NCBI GenBank assembly: GCA_907165275.2
Contig: OU015652.1
Span: 9,935,001 to 9,999,000, forward strand
Direction of reading: 5' to 3'
Source: Zygaena filipendulae
Taxonomy: Eukaryota; Arthropoda; Insecta; Lepidoptera; Zygaenidae
DNA: 64,000 bases
The notes under the pieces are model-generated. The model saw only the letters and a list, made by a program, of their open reading frames with translations, was not told the DNA's origin and ran no database searches. Of the stretch, positions 1-11,099 are shown piece after piece (the first letter of the stretch is position 1; every line of letters begins with the position of its first letter). The position numbers were made by a program, and so were the translations under genes.

Positions 1-239
1 TATTCTGGAACGCCCAGGAGTAAAAAATAAAAGTTCAATTCAAAATCAACTAAACGAAAAAACTTTAGAGAAAACTATTGTTGTTTCTTTATTTGTCCTA
101 TATCACTCAGGAACACTGAAGCTTCCTTTGCAGTGGAAGACTTTTTTAATGGGCTCTGTAGGTAGTTCCAGATATAGATAGACGATGGATGGATGTTTCG
201 GCAGACTTTGATTGATAAAGAAGATTTTATATTTTATTA

Positions 240-435
240 TTTTTTTATTGTGAACAGGCTAGGCGTTTGATCACAGCTCACCTGATGTTGAGTGTGGTCA
301 AAGACACACCTAGCCTGGAATGAAAACTGGCTTTTATGTGAGGCTGCCGGAACACACCGTTAGGTGCTTGGCGACAGATTTTCAACTTGAAGGTGGTAGC
401 TAGCCATCCGGGCGCTTATAGAAAGTGCCCTACCA
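240..435. repeat. Anonymous dispersed repeat (lepidopteran type)
   Basis: This stretch holds TGTGAACAGGCTAGGCG, CACCTGATGTTGAGTGTGG and AGCCATCCGGGCGCTTAT in order. Phrases of this kind recur in moth and butterfly intergenic DNA as a short non-coding repeat. No open frame, terminal repeat or target duplication is visible. It abuts a BEL/Pao-like remnant on its right, so it may belong to the same old insertion. Family assignment is from memory of similar sequence, not from a search. Confidence 0.45.
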
Positions 436-441
436 GTTAAT

Positions 442-795
442 TTGATTATGGCCAAAAGTAAAGTTGCCCCCCTCAGAACACGACTCACTATTCCAAAACT
501 GGAATTATGTGGAGCCGTGCTTCTACAAAACATACCTATAAATCACATACCCACAAATCACAATAATATAACTTTACCCCGTTATATACGTAAAGTGAAT
601 ATAGATATTGCTTTATGTACTAATAAGAATATTTTATTTAAACATAAGTATAAGCCAATTTTACCAACAACCAAATTAAAAGTTCTTGATAAGAAAAAGA
701 TCGACTGGAGTATTGGAAATACTTTTTGCTATACGAGCGTCTTGCAAAAGATTTTTCCTTATCTTTGTCACGCCCACACCGTTAACACCCACTAG
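442..795 (+). pseudogene. BEL/Pao LTR-retrotransposon pol remnant (small fragment)
   Basis: The first 28 codons read LIMAKSKVAPLRTRLTIPKL followed by ELCGAVLL. This resembles the conserved AKSKVAPLK..(T/S)IPRLELCGALLL block between reverse transcriptase and integrase in BEL/Pao polyproteins. The similarity stops after about residue 30. The rest of the 117-codon frame is rich in Asn, Lys and Ile and looks like chance reading. The real remnant is therefore roughly 436-530, cut off on both sides. No LTR, protease or integrase motif is seen nearby. It is a dead fragment, probably inside EcR intronic DNA. Confidence 0.6.
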
Positions 796-799
796 GGCT

Positions 800-2460
800 T
801 TATGAATTTAATTTATGCATATTTTTGTATTACCTACTTGTTCCACCGGCAACACTCAATCACCAGAATGCATTTTACTAATTTAATCGTAAGCAGGCAA
901 GAACCCCCTATTTTTATCAGCAGTAACTAAGTTAAACTTAACTCATTTAACTATTGGGGTTAAATGAAATTGGTTTTAAGTCGATATGCCAACTTAAAGC
1001 TCTGAATATCCTGGTCTTTATTGGGTTTCTACGAAAAACGAACCACAATTTTTTTCTGTAACTGTAAAAATTCGAAAGTACGTTTATAATAATATGCTGA
1101 TTCATACCTATGGCGCGCGTTCACCGACGAGGTATTCGATTTGATGGCGAGATTAAACATGAAATATTGTGCACAGGTATACTTACACCCGTTATTAATT
1201 TAGAACAGGAAATAATGACCTGAAATTGTACCAGCTCCGGGCGGTTATTATTTTTAAACGTTACTTACAAAACGAAGCAGTGTTATCTATAATCTAGGTG
1301 AGTTGCTTACCTGAAAATAAAAAAGAGAACAAAATTAGATTATCACAGTGTAATTTTTACATACATTTCAAATATATAATATGATGAAAAGATTATTTAT
1401 AACTGCATACGAGAGAAAGTAAGGTTGCGCGCGTGACGTGACAAAATTAAGAAAACGTCTAAACTAATATTGAGATATTTACTATTTACTAACGTGAAAT
1501 CGCAACAAAAATATAAAATTGTATCTTCGTCAATATTGAATTCCTAAAATTATCAATTCCTTTTTTATAAATCAATTCTGGTTGTATAATTTAACGCGGA
1601 TTGGTCAATCTCCGTTCATTGTCGTAGCTATATATTTTGTTAAAACTGTTGCCTACCGGCTCGAATCATCTAGTGTGAGGAGATTCTTTTGAAAGTTTAT
1701 TCACACTATTTTGTAAATTTGTTGCTTTGTAGAAACGAATAAATAAATAAATAAAAAAAATTAAAAATAAACGTAAAATTGTAAAAAATTTATCTGGTCC
1801 TTATAGACAGCACAAAAGAAGTAGGTAAAGATTCTCAACAGAATCAAGCACGTTACACATTTTTTATACATCATGAGCGCTAAGCCGATTAAATCTCCAG
1901 CGAGGAAGAAGTTTTGTCTGAGCGCGAAAAATGTAATGACTTAAATAAATTTTGGTGTCCTTACGTGGCGTGGGCGGTAAGTACTTAAAGCATCGCGAAC
2001 ACAATTATACTATCAATCAAATTACATTTCGAGCTCATTTAAAACAGTCTAAACGAAAAAAAGCGGCTTGCATTTAGCTCATTCGGGTAGGTGTCTTCCT
2101 CAATATTAGCGGAAGCCTTTCAATTTAATTTGACACTGATGAAATCAGATAGGGTGTTCATGGTCAAATGGTGAGACATCAAATGTCGAGACCTTGACAG
2201 CATATTGTCCTCAAATATGTGGTTAACGTTAGCATCCTCTTTGCGGGCACCTGAACAAACACACAGACCGATAAGCGGGACACTTGATGTGAGACTTAAC
2301 AGATAACAAGTCTTCCTGGCTTCTTACGGTACTTGAGACTATTATAACAGGCTATGAGCTATAAAAATAAAATTTTTAAAAGTATAATAATATGTTCACT
2401 GTTAACACTCAGTTTTATCTTAGGGGATTCATATCAAGAGCACGTTTGAAGCTACTCCCC
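800..2460. other. Non-coding AT-rich DNA, nothing recognised
   Basis: No open frame, RNA gene or repeat family is recognised. Short A-rich tracts occur near 1738-1785. A likely EcR intron segment. Confidence 0.5.
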
Positions 2461-2499
2461 TATGTTGCAGTATACGCTAGTTGCGTATACTGCAACATA
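2461..2499. repeat. Perfect 17-bp inverted repeat with 5-nt loop
   Basis: The left arm TATGTTGCAGTATACGC (2461-2477) is the exact reverse complement of 2483-2499, separated by TAGTT. It would form a stable short hairpin in DNA or RNA. There is no U-rich tail and no coding context, so a function is not implied. The stem is too short for an ordinary animal pre-miRNA. Confidence 0.85.
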
Positions 2500-2689
2500 T
2501 ACTGCGTATAAGAAATATTCGACTCTTCCAAACTACACAATAAAATAAGCTAGAAGAAAAAACTAAAATATATTCCACAACTAACCAACCGTTAAAGCAG
2601 CGTGCGCAATGGAAGCTCGCAAAAGGAATATTTTTACCGATTTAGCAAATTTTTTTTTTGCTGCTCCGCTCCTATTGGTTTAAGCGTGA

Positions 2690-2825
2690 TGTGTAGCTTA
2701 TAGCCTTCCTCGATAAATGGGCTATCTAACACCGAAAGAATTTTTTAAATCGGACGGGAGTAGTTCCTGAGATTAGCGCGTTCAAGCAAAAAAACTTTTC
2801 AACTTTGTAATATTAGTATAGATAT
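2690..2825 (+). repeat. Short dispersed repeat tail
   Basis: Contains AAATCGGACGGGAGTAGTTC, GAGATTAGCGCGTTCAAGC and the end phrase AATATTAGTATAGATA. This order matches the 3' part of the common lepidopteran repeat that carries AATCGGTCCAACCGTT and ends in TATAATATTAGTA. The 5' part is missing. Confidence 0.55.
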
Positions 2826-2829
2826 GTAT

Positions 2830-4830
2830 TTTTACAAATGAGAATTGATATAGAAGTCTTTTTTAAATTGTACCTAGATTCACAGTTTAGTCTGAATACA
2901 AATGTTATTTTAAAATCAGCATCGAAACTCACTGTTACATGTTATATTGAATGAAAAAATCGACATACATCGATGATCGAGCTGCGTTTTAAGAAGTGAA
3001 GAAGTTAAAATACAATTTTCATTTTGTAAAATTAAAATGTGATTCTTTTACTGTAGCTGTTTATGTATCAAGCAAAGATAATATAATTATTATATTAAAA
3101 AAGGTGTTATGGGTATTTAGTAATTAATAGATTATTATATATTTATTATCAACTGGTTTTTAAGAGAACTATGAAATTTGCATGCAGGTAGGTATTTCAA
3201 ATGCTAATGAAAATTTAAAATAAGCTTATTGTTTTTAATCGTTACCTTGCAAATTATGTAAATCGAAAATAGTAGATTTTACAACAAGTGCACAAAACGA
3301 ACCATTTTTATCCGAGACTTTTAGCATCCCGAGCCGAAGGCGATGATAGTAATATCGAGGATGAAATGGTTTTGTGGACGAGTTATAAACTCTGCTTTTT
3401 ACTTCCATTGCGAGGAAATAAAACAGTAGTAGGTATAACATAACATTTCTTTGATTAAAATTCAAAGTTAAATTAGTACAGTTTTGAATACTGAAGGAAA
3501 TTGTTTTTCCCGGCATATTAACGGTATTTATAAAACACATAAGGCAAATAAATTAAAGTAAATATTATAAAATAACAAACTCTATCTATGAACTTCTTAT
3601 TGTGTTTGGCTGTATGGCTCATTTTCTTTGCCTTAATATAGATAAATTTATGAGTAGGTAGATACGTTAATGCACTTGGGCACAAAATTCGACTATATCC
3701 TGCACAAACAAGCACTTTCAGAGCATGAAAAGCGAAAAAATGATAATGATGTATGGTTTTTAGTGTGCCAGTGTTGATTTCCGCTGTGCATGTTCAAAGA
3801 CTTTTTAAGTCACCGTCCAGATTGTCCGTTGAACTGTGCTCTTGTATCTCTTACGTGTACCGCCTGGACGAGCAGCTTTTTATATAGCAGCTATTGTTGG
3901 CCTGCTTAGTATGCGACGTCTCCATGGACGGAGCAATAAGTGTTTGTAATACAATGTAACCAAGTAAATAGGCCTATACGTTGAAGTACTCTAAGATAAA
4001 TGAGAGCCGTCTTTCAAGAAACTGAATTACTGAAACTGCCATAAATCTGTGAATACATCTCTATATTGCAGATATGCACAAAACTCGAAGTGAAGAAAAT
4101 ATACCTATCTATTGTTTGGCTTAAATTAATAGTTTAAGGCAAGATGTGTACAATGATAGAACTAATATACTAGAGTATAGTTTCACTCAAAATTCTGTTA
4201 ACAATTGAAGCACCAAACAAGACAACGTGCGTGGACCATCGCAAAATTTACGACGACAACACACACGAAAGTACTTACTTACGACGTAGTTATACGACAT
4301 ACTCGGCTTTTTAGCCTGAATTGAAATATCGTCATTTTGTTTGCGTTCACTGATGGTTTACGCCTATTGCCTATGAATTCTATATATACAAAATGAGAAA
4401 GAAAAGAAATTAAGTTTTGTTCAAGGTTTTTTCCTTGCAGAATAATTCCTTTTATGGTCAAGTTTTCAATGGCCCAAAGCGTTTGAGTTGGTTGGCACGT
4501 GTAACTTTTTGTGCAAACTCCTTTATATTTTTGAATAGCTCGAAACTGGTCTCTGTTTGAATAGCATTATGCAATATTTTATCTTTAGAGCTATATTTTA
4601 AGTTATTTCGAGACACAACGTTGTCGATTAAAATTCCTCGACACGAGTTAAATATTTTAGTAAACATAGCGTGTTGTTTCGTTTTGATATCGTATTGATC
4701 GATTGAAACTCAGATGAGACTACTACTACTACTATAATAAAAGAGTAGAACCCGCGATTTTGTACATTGAATATTTTTGACAGATTTTGACAAGGAGTGT
4801 TAAAAGAAGGGTAACTAACCACAAAAAAAG
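2830..4830. other. Non-coding AT-rich DNA, nothing recognised
   Basis: Small open frames occur on the minus strand (for example 3235-3540 and 4458-4667), but they lack domains, splice support or coding base composition. I treat them as chance frames. Confidence 0.45.
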
Positions 4831-4834
4831 AGTT

Positions 4835-5026
4835 TATAAAATTCTTTTCCGTCTGTCTGTCTGTCTGTTCGCGATAATCTCCGAACCTACTGAACGGATT
4901 TTCATGCGGTTTTCACAGGTAGATTAAGCTAAACCTGGAGCTAAATATAGGCTTTGTTTCATTTAAATCCGATGTTGGAAAAATAATTGTCATACAAAAA
5001 CGTTTCACCGCGGGGCACAGCTAGTA
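4835..5026 (-). repeat. Dispersed GCGGTTTCACC-type repeat, reverse orientation
   Basis: Begins with a (GTCT)n run at about 4850-4868. It continues with GATAATCTCCGAACCTACTG and AACGGATTTTCATGCGG, and ends in TTTCACCGCGGGGCACAGCTAGTA. The last phrase is the reference end of a repeat seen about twenty times in this window. No protein-coding part is present, so it is a SINE or a truncated LINE tail. Confidence 0.75.
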
Positions 5027-5094
5027 CCTAAATAAATCATATCTGTGATTCAATATTACTTTCGAACAGTGAGAGATTGGAGATGTAGGCAGCT

Positions 5095-5600
5095 GTATGT
5101 CGGTACGAGTGAAGAGCAAGCTCAGTGGCAACTTTCTACATGACCTCAAAATGCTGCATTCACTTTCCTCACAACGACGAGGCGACGACACCGGTTACGC
5201 AACCACGACCGACATATCCCAGCAAAGAGCTCGGCGGCCGCCGCGTCCCTCGCCGAGTGCCGGCACGTCGTCGCACGCTGTTTGCCACACCGACAGAGAC
5301 TTGTCCGACCACTTATGTAGATGCGGTAACTACAAATATTGTCCGTCACATAAGTTTAAATCATAAGTCGAAAATGTATGGAGAAACATAAACGTTTAGG
5401 ACCTCGATAACAGAATGTGAAGTAACAAATAGGTGTGCCGGCTCGCAATTTTTATTCGAAGGGCAGATAAAAACGCCAGGTGCCTCGCCTTTTGCGTCCA
5501 AGGTCAGCGTTTCCTAGAGCTGCATTTAGGTTTCTTTTTATTCGTTGCATGTCCCTCCGCTCGGTGGAGCCGGCTTGCGTGCGACCAAACCAGTTTTGTT
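5095..5600. other. CpG-rich island with overlapping short ORFs, function unknown
   Basis: The interval is much richer in CG than its surroundings (for example CTCGGCGGCCGCCGCGTCCC near 5230). Open frames overlap on both strands: 5097-5366 and 5125-5391 plus, 5146-5349 minus. None shows a known domain. A possible plus-strand donor GCG|GTAACT lies near 5322. Options are an alternative promoter or first exon, an exon of an unknown gene, or an old GC-rich repeat. Composition alone favours something other than ordinary intron, but no evidence selects one option. Confidence 0.3.
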
Positions 5601-5619
5601 ATACTAGTCTCCACTTCAC

Positions 5620-8395
5620 CCATAAGATAGCTCACTAACAACTTAAAAATGAAATTATTTTCACTTGTCTCGCAGTTTGTTTCGATGCAAATCTTTTTCT
5701 CAAATTGCACTGTTTAGAAATAGGCATTGAGCTTTGTCTTTTTCTGTGGAATCTAAAGACTGAAGAGAGTGCATTCAATCTGTTTATTGACATTAATATG
5801 TTAAAATAGGTCCAAATCTTTGAATCATTTCGAAATTTTTTTCATGGAAAATACCATGTTCTTTCATACAGTATATGCCCATGTGGAAGTGGAGACAGAG
5901 CCGTATGAGCGGAACAGGAATAACAACAGAAGCAAAACAATGAGGGCGGCCGATGAATTCTGCTTTTCTTAGAAACTTTCGACGACTGCAGAGCGCGCCA
6001 GTAGGAAGTGGGGACGGGAGTTAGTTTATGTAACCCAATCACCTGCCACGCTGGAGGCCCTGGCGATTTGGAAAAAATCAAGGCCAGAACGCTCGAAACA
6101 CGAGCTTAGGCTATAGGCTATACACGATCTCTCCCCTACTTAAGCGAGCTCCTATAGCAGGATGTTGCATAAGCTTTGTTGTTTTGTTATCCTCCACGTA
6201 GAGTCTGCGTCGCATTTTAGATTAGTTTTTTGTGCCACCGCGCGAGACATATTCCTTTTATTTGTCAGGTATTATACAAGACTGGACGTTAATAATGATG
6301 AAGTAAAAATCTTTTTTGTTAGCATCGCGTTCTAAAATCTTCAACGGTTGAATAGCTTCAATATTTATGGAGTTATTGCTGCTGCGACTTTGGAAATATA
6401 TGTATTGAAACTTGAGAGCGCCGAGCTTATTCGTTCCCACGTCTTGAGTTCACGCCTTCCGAACACATTCAATATCTTAAAAATATCTAAGTGCATCAGT
6501 TTTCACGTTAAAGTTTTCTATTATGTGACGTTTCATCTTGAATTTTTCTGTTTTCAAAGTTATTAGGCTTACTAGCAAGCAACTCGCAAGTCTGAACTTT
6601 CTACTAATAAGAAAGTCATTTAGTGCTATGTACAATCAACCGCGGTAATAAAACAAATACTAGTCGTATTGTCCACTACTACTGCGAGTCGACCATCTGG
6701 CATAAACATTTTTTGGGCGTATATGTAACCCACCCAACTTTACAATTTGTCAATTTCGTTTGTCAAAACCTGAGGGAATTCTATAGGAAATAAATTTATG
6801 CGTGAAATACAAGGGCTTTCCCCTAAATATATAGCTGATTATAAGATAATCGAAGTTTTGACCTTACATTTTATACAGAAACACTGAGTGTGCATATAAA
6901 ATAAATAAATAAATTTTTTTTAGAGGAATTTACTTTTGCTCCCTAATATTTTACGTATAGTAAAACATTAACTGGTTGAGTGTGACCTTCTATAACTCGC
7001 CTTGAGTTGACTGGTAGTTTTTTTAAATTAAACTTAATATTTTAAACATCAAAGTTTTCCAATTAAATAATTCATAGATTACCCGATAAAAGATTCAATA
7101 TAGTCGGTCGTACACGTCAGTAAAAAAAAGATATGCTAAAACCTTAATACCTAAAAAAGAATAAAATATGTAGGTACTGCGCAAAAATAGAACTTTTTTT
7201 AGGAAACCAGGTAAAGACGATGTAGTTTTCAGAACAGATAGTACATACATGTCTATTTAAAATATTTTGTGCTCTGGTTGACAATAGTTGGATGGATGCT
7301 CGTAAAACGTAGTGGTCATAATACTCTTTTTGCATGCTTGCTTAAATATACGATTTAAAACTGCAGGAAAAAAACACCTATTCATTTCAAAAAAATATTG
7401 CACAGAAATAGATAAAATTATATAAACTATGAAATATATAACGACGTTATGACAGCTCGTATGGCTGTTATTTATTCAAGTGTTTAGTTTTATGAGGTCT
7501 ATAATTTTAATTTATACTTTATTGAGATGAAGAAAATAAAGAAAAATAAATACATAATTTGTTTTTTAATAGATTATGAGTTGTGAAGATGAGTTAGCTT
7601 TGGGCAAATTTAATAAGTTGTTCTATATCAATTTAATAATCGAATTGACTCGAGTGCGTCAGAGATAGTATAGATTAATTATTTGTGATACTTTTATAAA
7701 TATGTTTTAATTTTCTTTTTGCAGATTAAAAAATATAAATATATACAACTTCATAGTGCAAAGCAGGTGCAAAATAACATGTAGGTACTAAGAAAGCAGA
7801 CAATGTTAGAGTTGTATAAAATGAAAAACTCGTTATTGCGCTAACGTACATATTTGCCTTTTCACTGCAAACAGATGTAGGTACTTCCAATATTATCATA
7901 AATACAATTCTTTAACGAGACACGAAACAAGCTGGAGGTAAAAATAATAGGGGTCAATATCTATACAGATGAATAGTTTATCTATTGAAATTTAAAAATC
8001 AACAATATTCGAAACTAAATAATAAAATATAATTGTTATTTTATATTGTTCTTAAAAGTGAAAAGTCACTTACTGTCTAAACACGAAATCTTGAGAACTA
8101 CTTGATTTCCAAAGCTAAAATTTGGCAGGAAGATAATAATATATATAGGATTATAATTTATCCAGCGTTCGTGTGGAAACTCCCAATTTAACGCCAGGGA
8201 AACCACAGGGATTAGCTAGTAGGTACAACAATATGATCTAACATGACTGTTGAAGAACCGATATTCTAAGGATAATAATTGTGTAAGTGAGTAGTGGATT
8301 TAGAGTAGGACTTGATTCTTCTTTGATGAAATACAATCCTTTTGTGTGCATGATAGGTCTGTGTCAAGTAAGACTTCAGTATACACTAAATTAGA
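5620..8395. other. Non-coding DNA, little recognised
   Basis: A moderately GC-richer patch at 5880-6130 carries a 79-codon minus frame without recognisable features. The rest is AT-rich with A/T homopolymers. No RNA gene or clear repeat end was found. Confidence 0.45.
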
Positions 8396-8399
8396 TCAT

Positions 8400-8540
8400 G
8401 TCAAAGGAGCATGGAGAGAAGTATACTAAAGATTAAGAGAATCCAAAAAATATCACATAAAATTATTAGGAAAAAGACAGAAGTCATCGATGCTCTATAC
8501 CTACCACAGCAAAAAACTTAAGTGGCGCTGGGCTGGTCAC
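8400..8540 (+). pseudogene. LINE reverse-transcriptase C-terminal remnant
   Basis: Reading from about 8404, the frame gives SMERSILKIK, then IRKKTEVIDALY. After a stop and a frame change comes LKWRWAGHF. The block MER.ML...L.DRIRN...R.KT.V.D......LKW.WAGH is typical of the end of the reverse transcriptase in lepidopteran non-LTR (RTE/CR1-like) elements. Frameshift, stop and missing upstream domains show it is dead. A second remnant of the same protein region is at 32915-33210. Confidence 0.65.
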
Positions 8541-9184
8541 TTTGTTTATCTATTTATTATACACTAAATATATAAATACTGAGTTATAATATACACAATA
8601 GGCTGGTAGCAGCTTTAGTAATATTTTTTTCACTTCAGTAGCTCAAACATGTAGGTTTTACTGCCTGAAATCAGTGAGCAAAGACAAAGTAACTTTTTAA
8701 TTTTTGTTTTCAGAAAGCCGCGAATATGTTATTCAGCCTTGGGTTAATCATACAATTCGAAACATTTACACTCTATCTCTTTTCCGCCATTAGAAAGAGA
8801 GAGAGACAAAGACCAGCCCTTTCGAAGTTCCGATTTTGAATTCAACCTCAAAGACAAACACGTTCGGATATTTGTACTAACTAAAGAAATTTTTCAAAAA
8901 GATAATTATGTTTTTTAATGTAATTTATTGAATTTTTAACTTATTGTTGTATATAAACGAAAATAAGTATTTACTGCAAATAAAACTGATATTAACCTGT
9001 AAATAACTATTATCTCCTAAAGTGTTCTCGTTGCTGAAGTGAAAAGTTATGTGTGTTACACGAGAGCAAAGTTTTTTGCATCTCGTGCCTTTGAATCCCT
9101 GCCACACTCAGGATTCAAAATCAGCACTCGCAGCAAAAAACGACTTTGCTCTCTTCTTGCACAAATAAGTATTTTATGTTCAAC

Positions 9185-9375
9185 TTAAACATTATTTATT
9201 TAATTATATTAATTTAATTAGATTTAGTTTATTTAATTTATTCAATGAAATTTTTATTTAGTCTAATTTAGCTTATTTAATTTAATTTCAATTTTAATTT
9301 TATTTTAATTTATTTGATGAATCTAATTCAATTTATTTTATTATTTATCATCATTTAATGGGTTATTTTGCCTGA
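9185..9375. repeat. Very AT-rich low-complexity tract
   Basis: An almost GC-free run built from TTTAATT and TTTATTTAATTT words with irregular spacing. Likely slippage-derived. It could act as a flexible or matrix-attachment-like stretch, but this is not testable from sequence alone. Confidence 0.8.
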
Positions 9376-9414
9376 AATAAATGAATTATTATTATAAACT
9401 CGGTTTGAGAAATA

Positions 9415-9775
9415 ACGCGGAGCAACTGCTATGTGTCTTAGCGTTATGTTATATAGCCTATAACCTGCCCAGGAGTATGGACTAGAATCGTACCAAGTTT
9501 GGTTAAAATCCCTTCAGTAGTTTTTGACTTATGCGTGCACATACAGACAGACAGACAGACAGATAGACAAAAAATTTACTGATTGCATTTTTGGCATCAG
9601 TATCGATCATCATTCATCCTCCAATATATATATATTCAATGTACAGAATTGACCTCTCTACAGTTTTATTATAACTAATATGGATATAGACTATTGACTT
9701 GATGATTAAATAGCCTATTCCCGCGGGAACTCTGAAATTACCGCGAGTGAAACCGCTGGGAAACAGCTAGTTCTA
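9415..9775. repeat. Two adjacent pieces of dispersed GCGGTTTCACC-type repeats
   Basis: The first piece (9440-9572) reads ATATAGCCTATAACCTGCC, CAAGTTTGGTTAAAATCCC and an (ACAG)n run at 9544-9563. The second piece (9700-9772) reads ATTCCCGCGGGAACTCTG, GAGTGAAACCGCTGGGAAAC and AGCTAGTT. Between them is unrelated sequence, which suggests a split or two nested insertions. Confidence 0.65.
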
Positions 9776-10430
9776 CATAACATTCTATCATAGATATCTT
9801 TTTAAACGATATGCGTATCTTAGAATATTTATGTAATTATGTTTTTTTCCCGATTATACTAATTTCACTCCAGTATGCACATTGAAGATAAAAACTGTTA
9901 AACTGTGAACATCGACAATATCGACAAAATAAAAACAAAATTCTTTCGTACTCAGTACTCACACAATTCTATTCGAATGCGAATATTATAAAAGTGCGAC
10001 GGGTAACTTGGATACTAATATCTAAAAGTATAATAAGAACGCACCCTCAGCAACAGTCGAGCAATAGTAGGTATATAAAAAATATCTCTATGAATCATGT
10101 ATTTCCCATATAAAGAACACAACTTAAATTACTTGTGAAATATTATCATAAAAGGATACGAATCAGTTTATTCAATCGTTACATTTGTAGGTAAACCTCA
10201 GAAAGGGAATTACTCGAATAGAACAATAGGAAACACATCAAACATTTTATAGATCAAACATTATCTCGAAACAGGATACTGTCAATTATTGTATTGGATT
10301 TAATCCAACTGATTAAATAACAAACAAATCCAACTAAAGATATATATATTTTCGAATATAAACTGCACAACATATTGTCTCTTCGGACTTATAATATTTA
10401 AATGTTATCATGAAATATGACCACAAATGG

Positions 10431-10748
10431 ACATGTTGACTAATTTTTATTTTTTAGTCCGTCTTGTAGATTATTAAAAAATATTGGACACGTATTTTTT
10501 TTTAAGGTTATCAAAAAATAACGGCGATATTGAGTTGAAATTTCGCGTGACGTCACTATTCGGACAGTTTGTATGGCGGTTTTAGCGGTTAGTGACGTCA
10601 CGACCCCCTCACCCTAAACTTTAATGCGCTTTATCTCTGTATATTTTAATTTATTTGAAAAAGCAAAAAATACGTATTTATTGTTTTTTGTTATTTTCTA
10701 ACTGACGGACTAATTAGAATTTTAATTTTCAAAATGAGTCCACATCCC
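10431..10748 (+). mobile_element. TIR element with TGACGTCA core, copy 1
   Basis: Inner inverted ends TTAGTCCGTC (10454-10463) and GACGGACTAA (10704-10713) bracket a body with two TGACGTCA palindromes (10548-10555 and 10593-10600). Between these palindromes is TTTGTATGGCGGTTTTAGCGG. Outer, less exact inverted ends are ATGTTGACTAA on the left and GAGTCCACAT on the right. No open frame is present, so it is non-autonomous (MITE-like). Three relatives are at 24985, 37183 and 47475. I do not recognise a published family name. Confidence 0.8.
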
Positions 10749-10869
10749 TATTGTTTGGAAGTAGCAACCGCCATTAAAATGTCGGTCACCTTAGCAATGT
10801 AGCAGTTATCGATCATGGTGGTCCTATGGTCGGCAAGTGGCAAGCTGTACCTACTCGTATACCTACACT

Positions 10870-11060
10870 GTACAAAATCGTTAAAACAAAAAGCCTCACC
10901 TTTCGCTATGTAGAGTCACGGCGCAATGCGGCGCCGCAAAGAGGCGAAATGTAAACACTGCGGGTGAACGACCTGGGTTCAACTTGACACATTTTTGGTC
11001 GGCCTAATTCTGCGGGATCGCCGACCGACGCTACCTTGACTTGCGCAACGGGATGTCGGT
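10870..11060. other. CpG-rich patch, unexplained
   Basis: Contains CGGCGCAATGCGGCGCCGCA and GATCGCCGACCGACGCTACC in otherwise AT-rich sequence. No long open frame covers it and no splice site pair is convincing. It could be a regulatory island or a fragment of an old GC-rich repeat. Confidence 0.25.
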
Positions 11061-11099
11061 AACGACAATAAGGGCTGAGCGACAAGACGTTTCGTTTCC

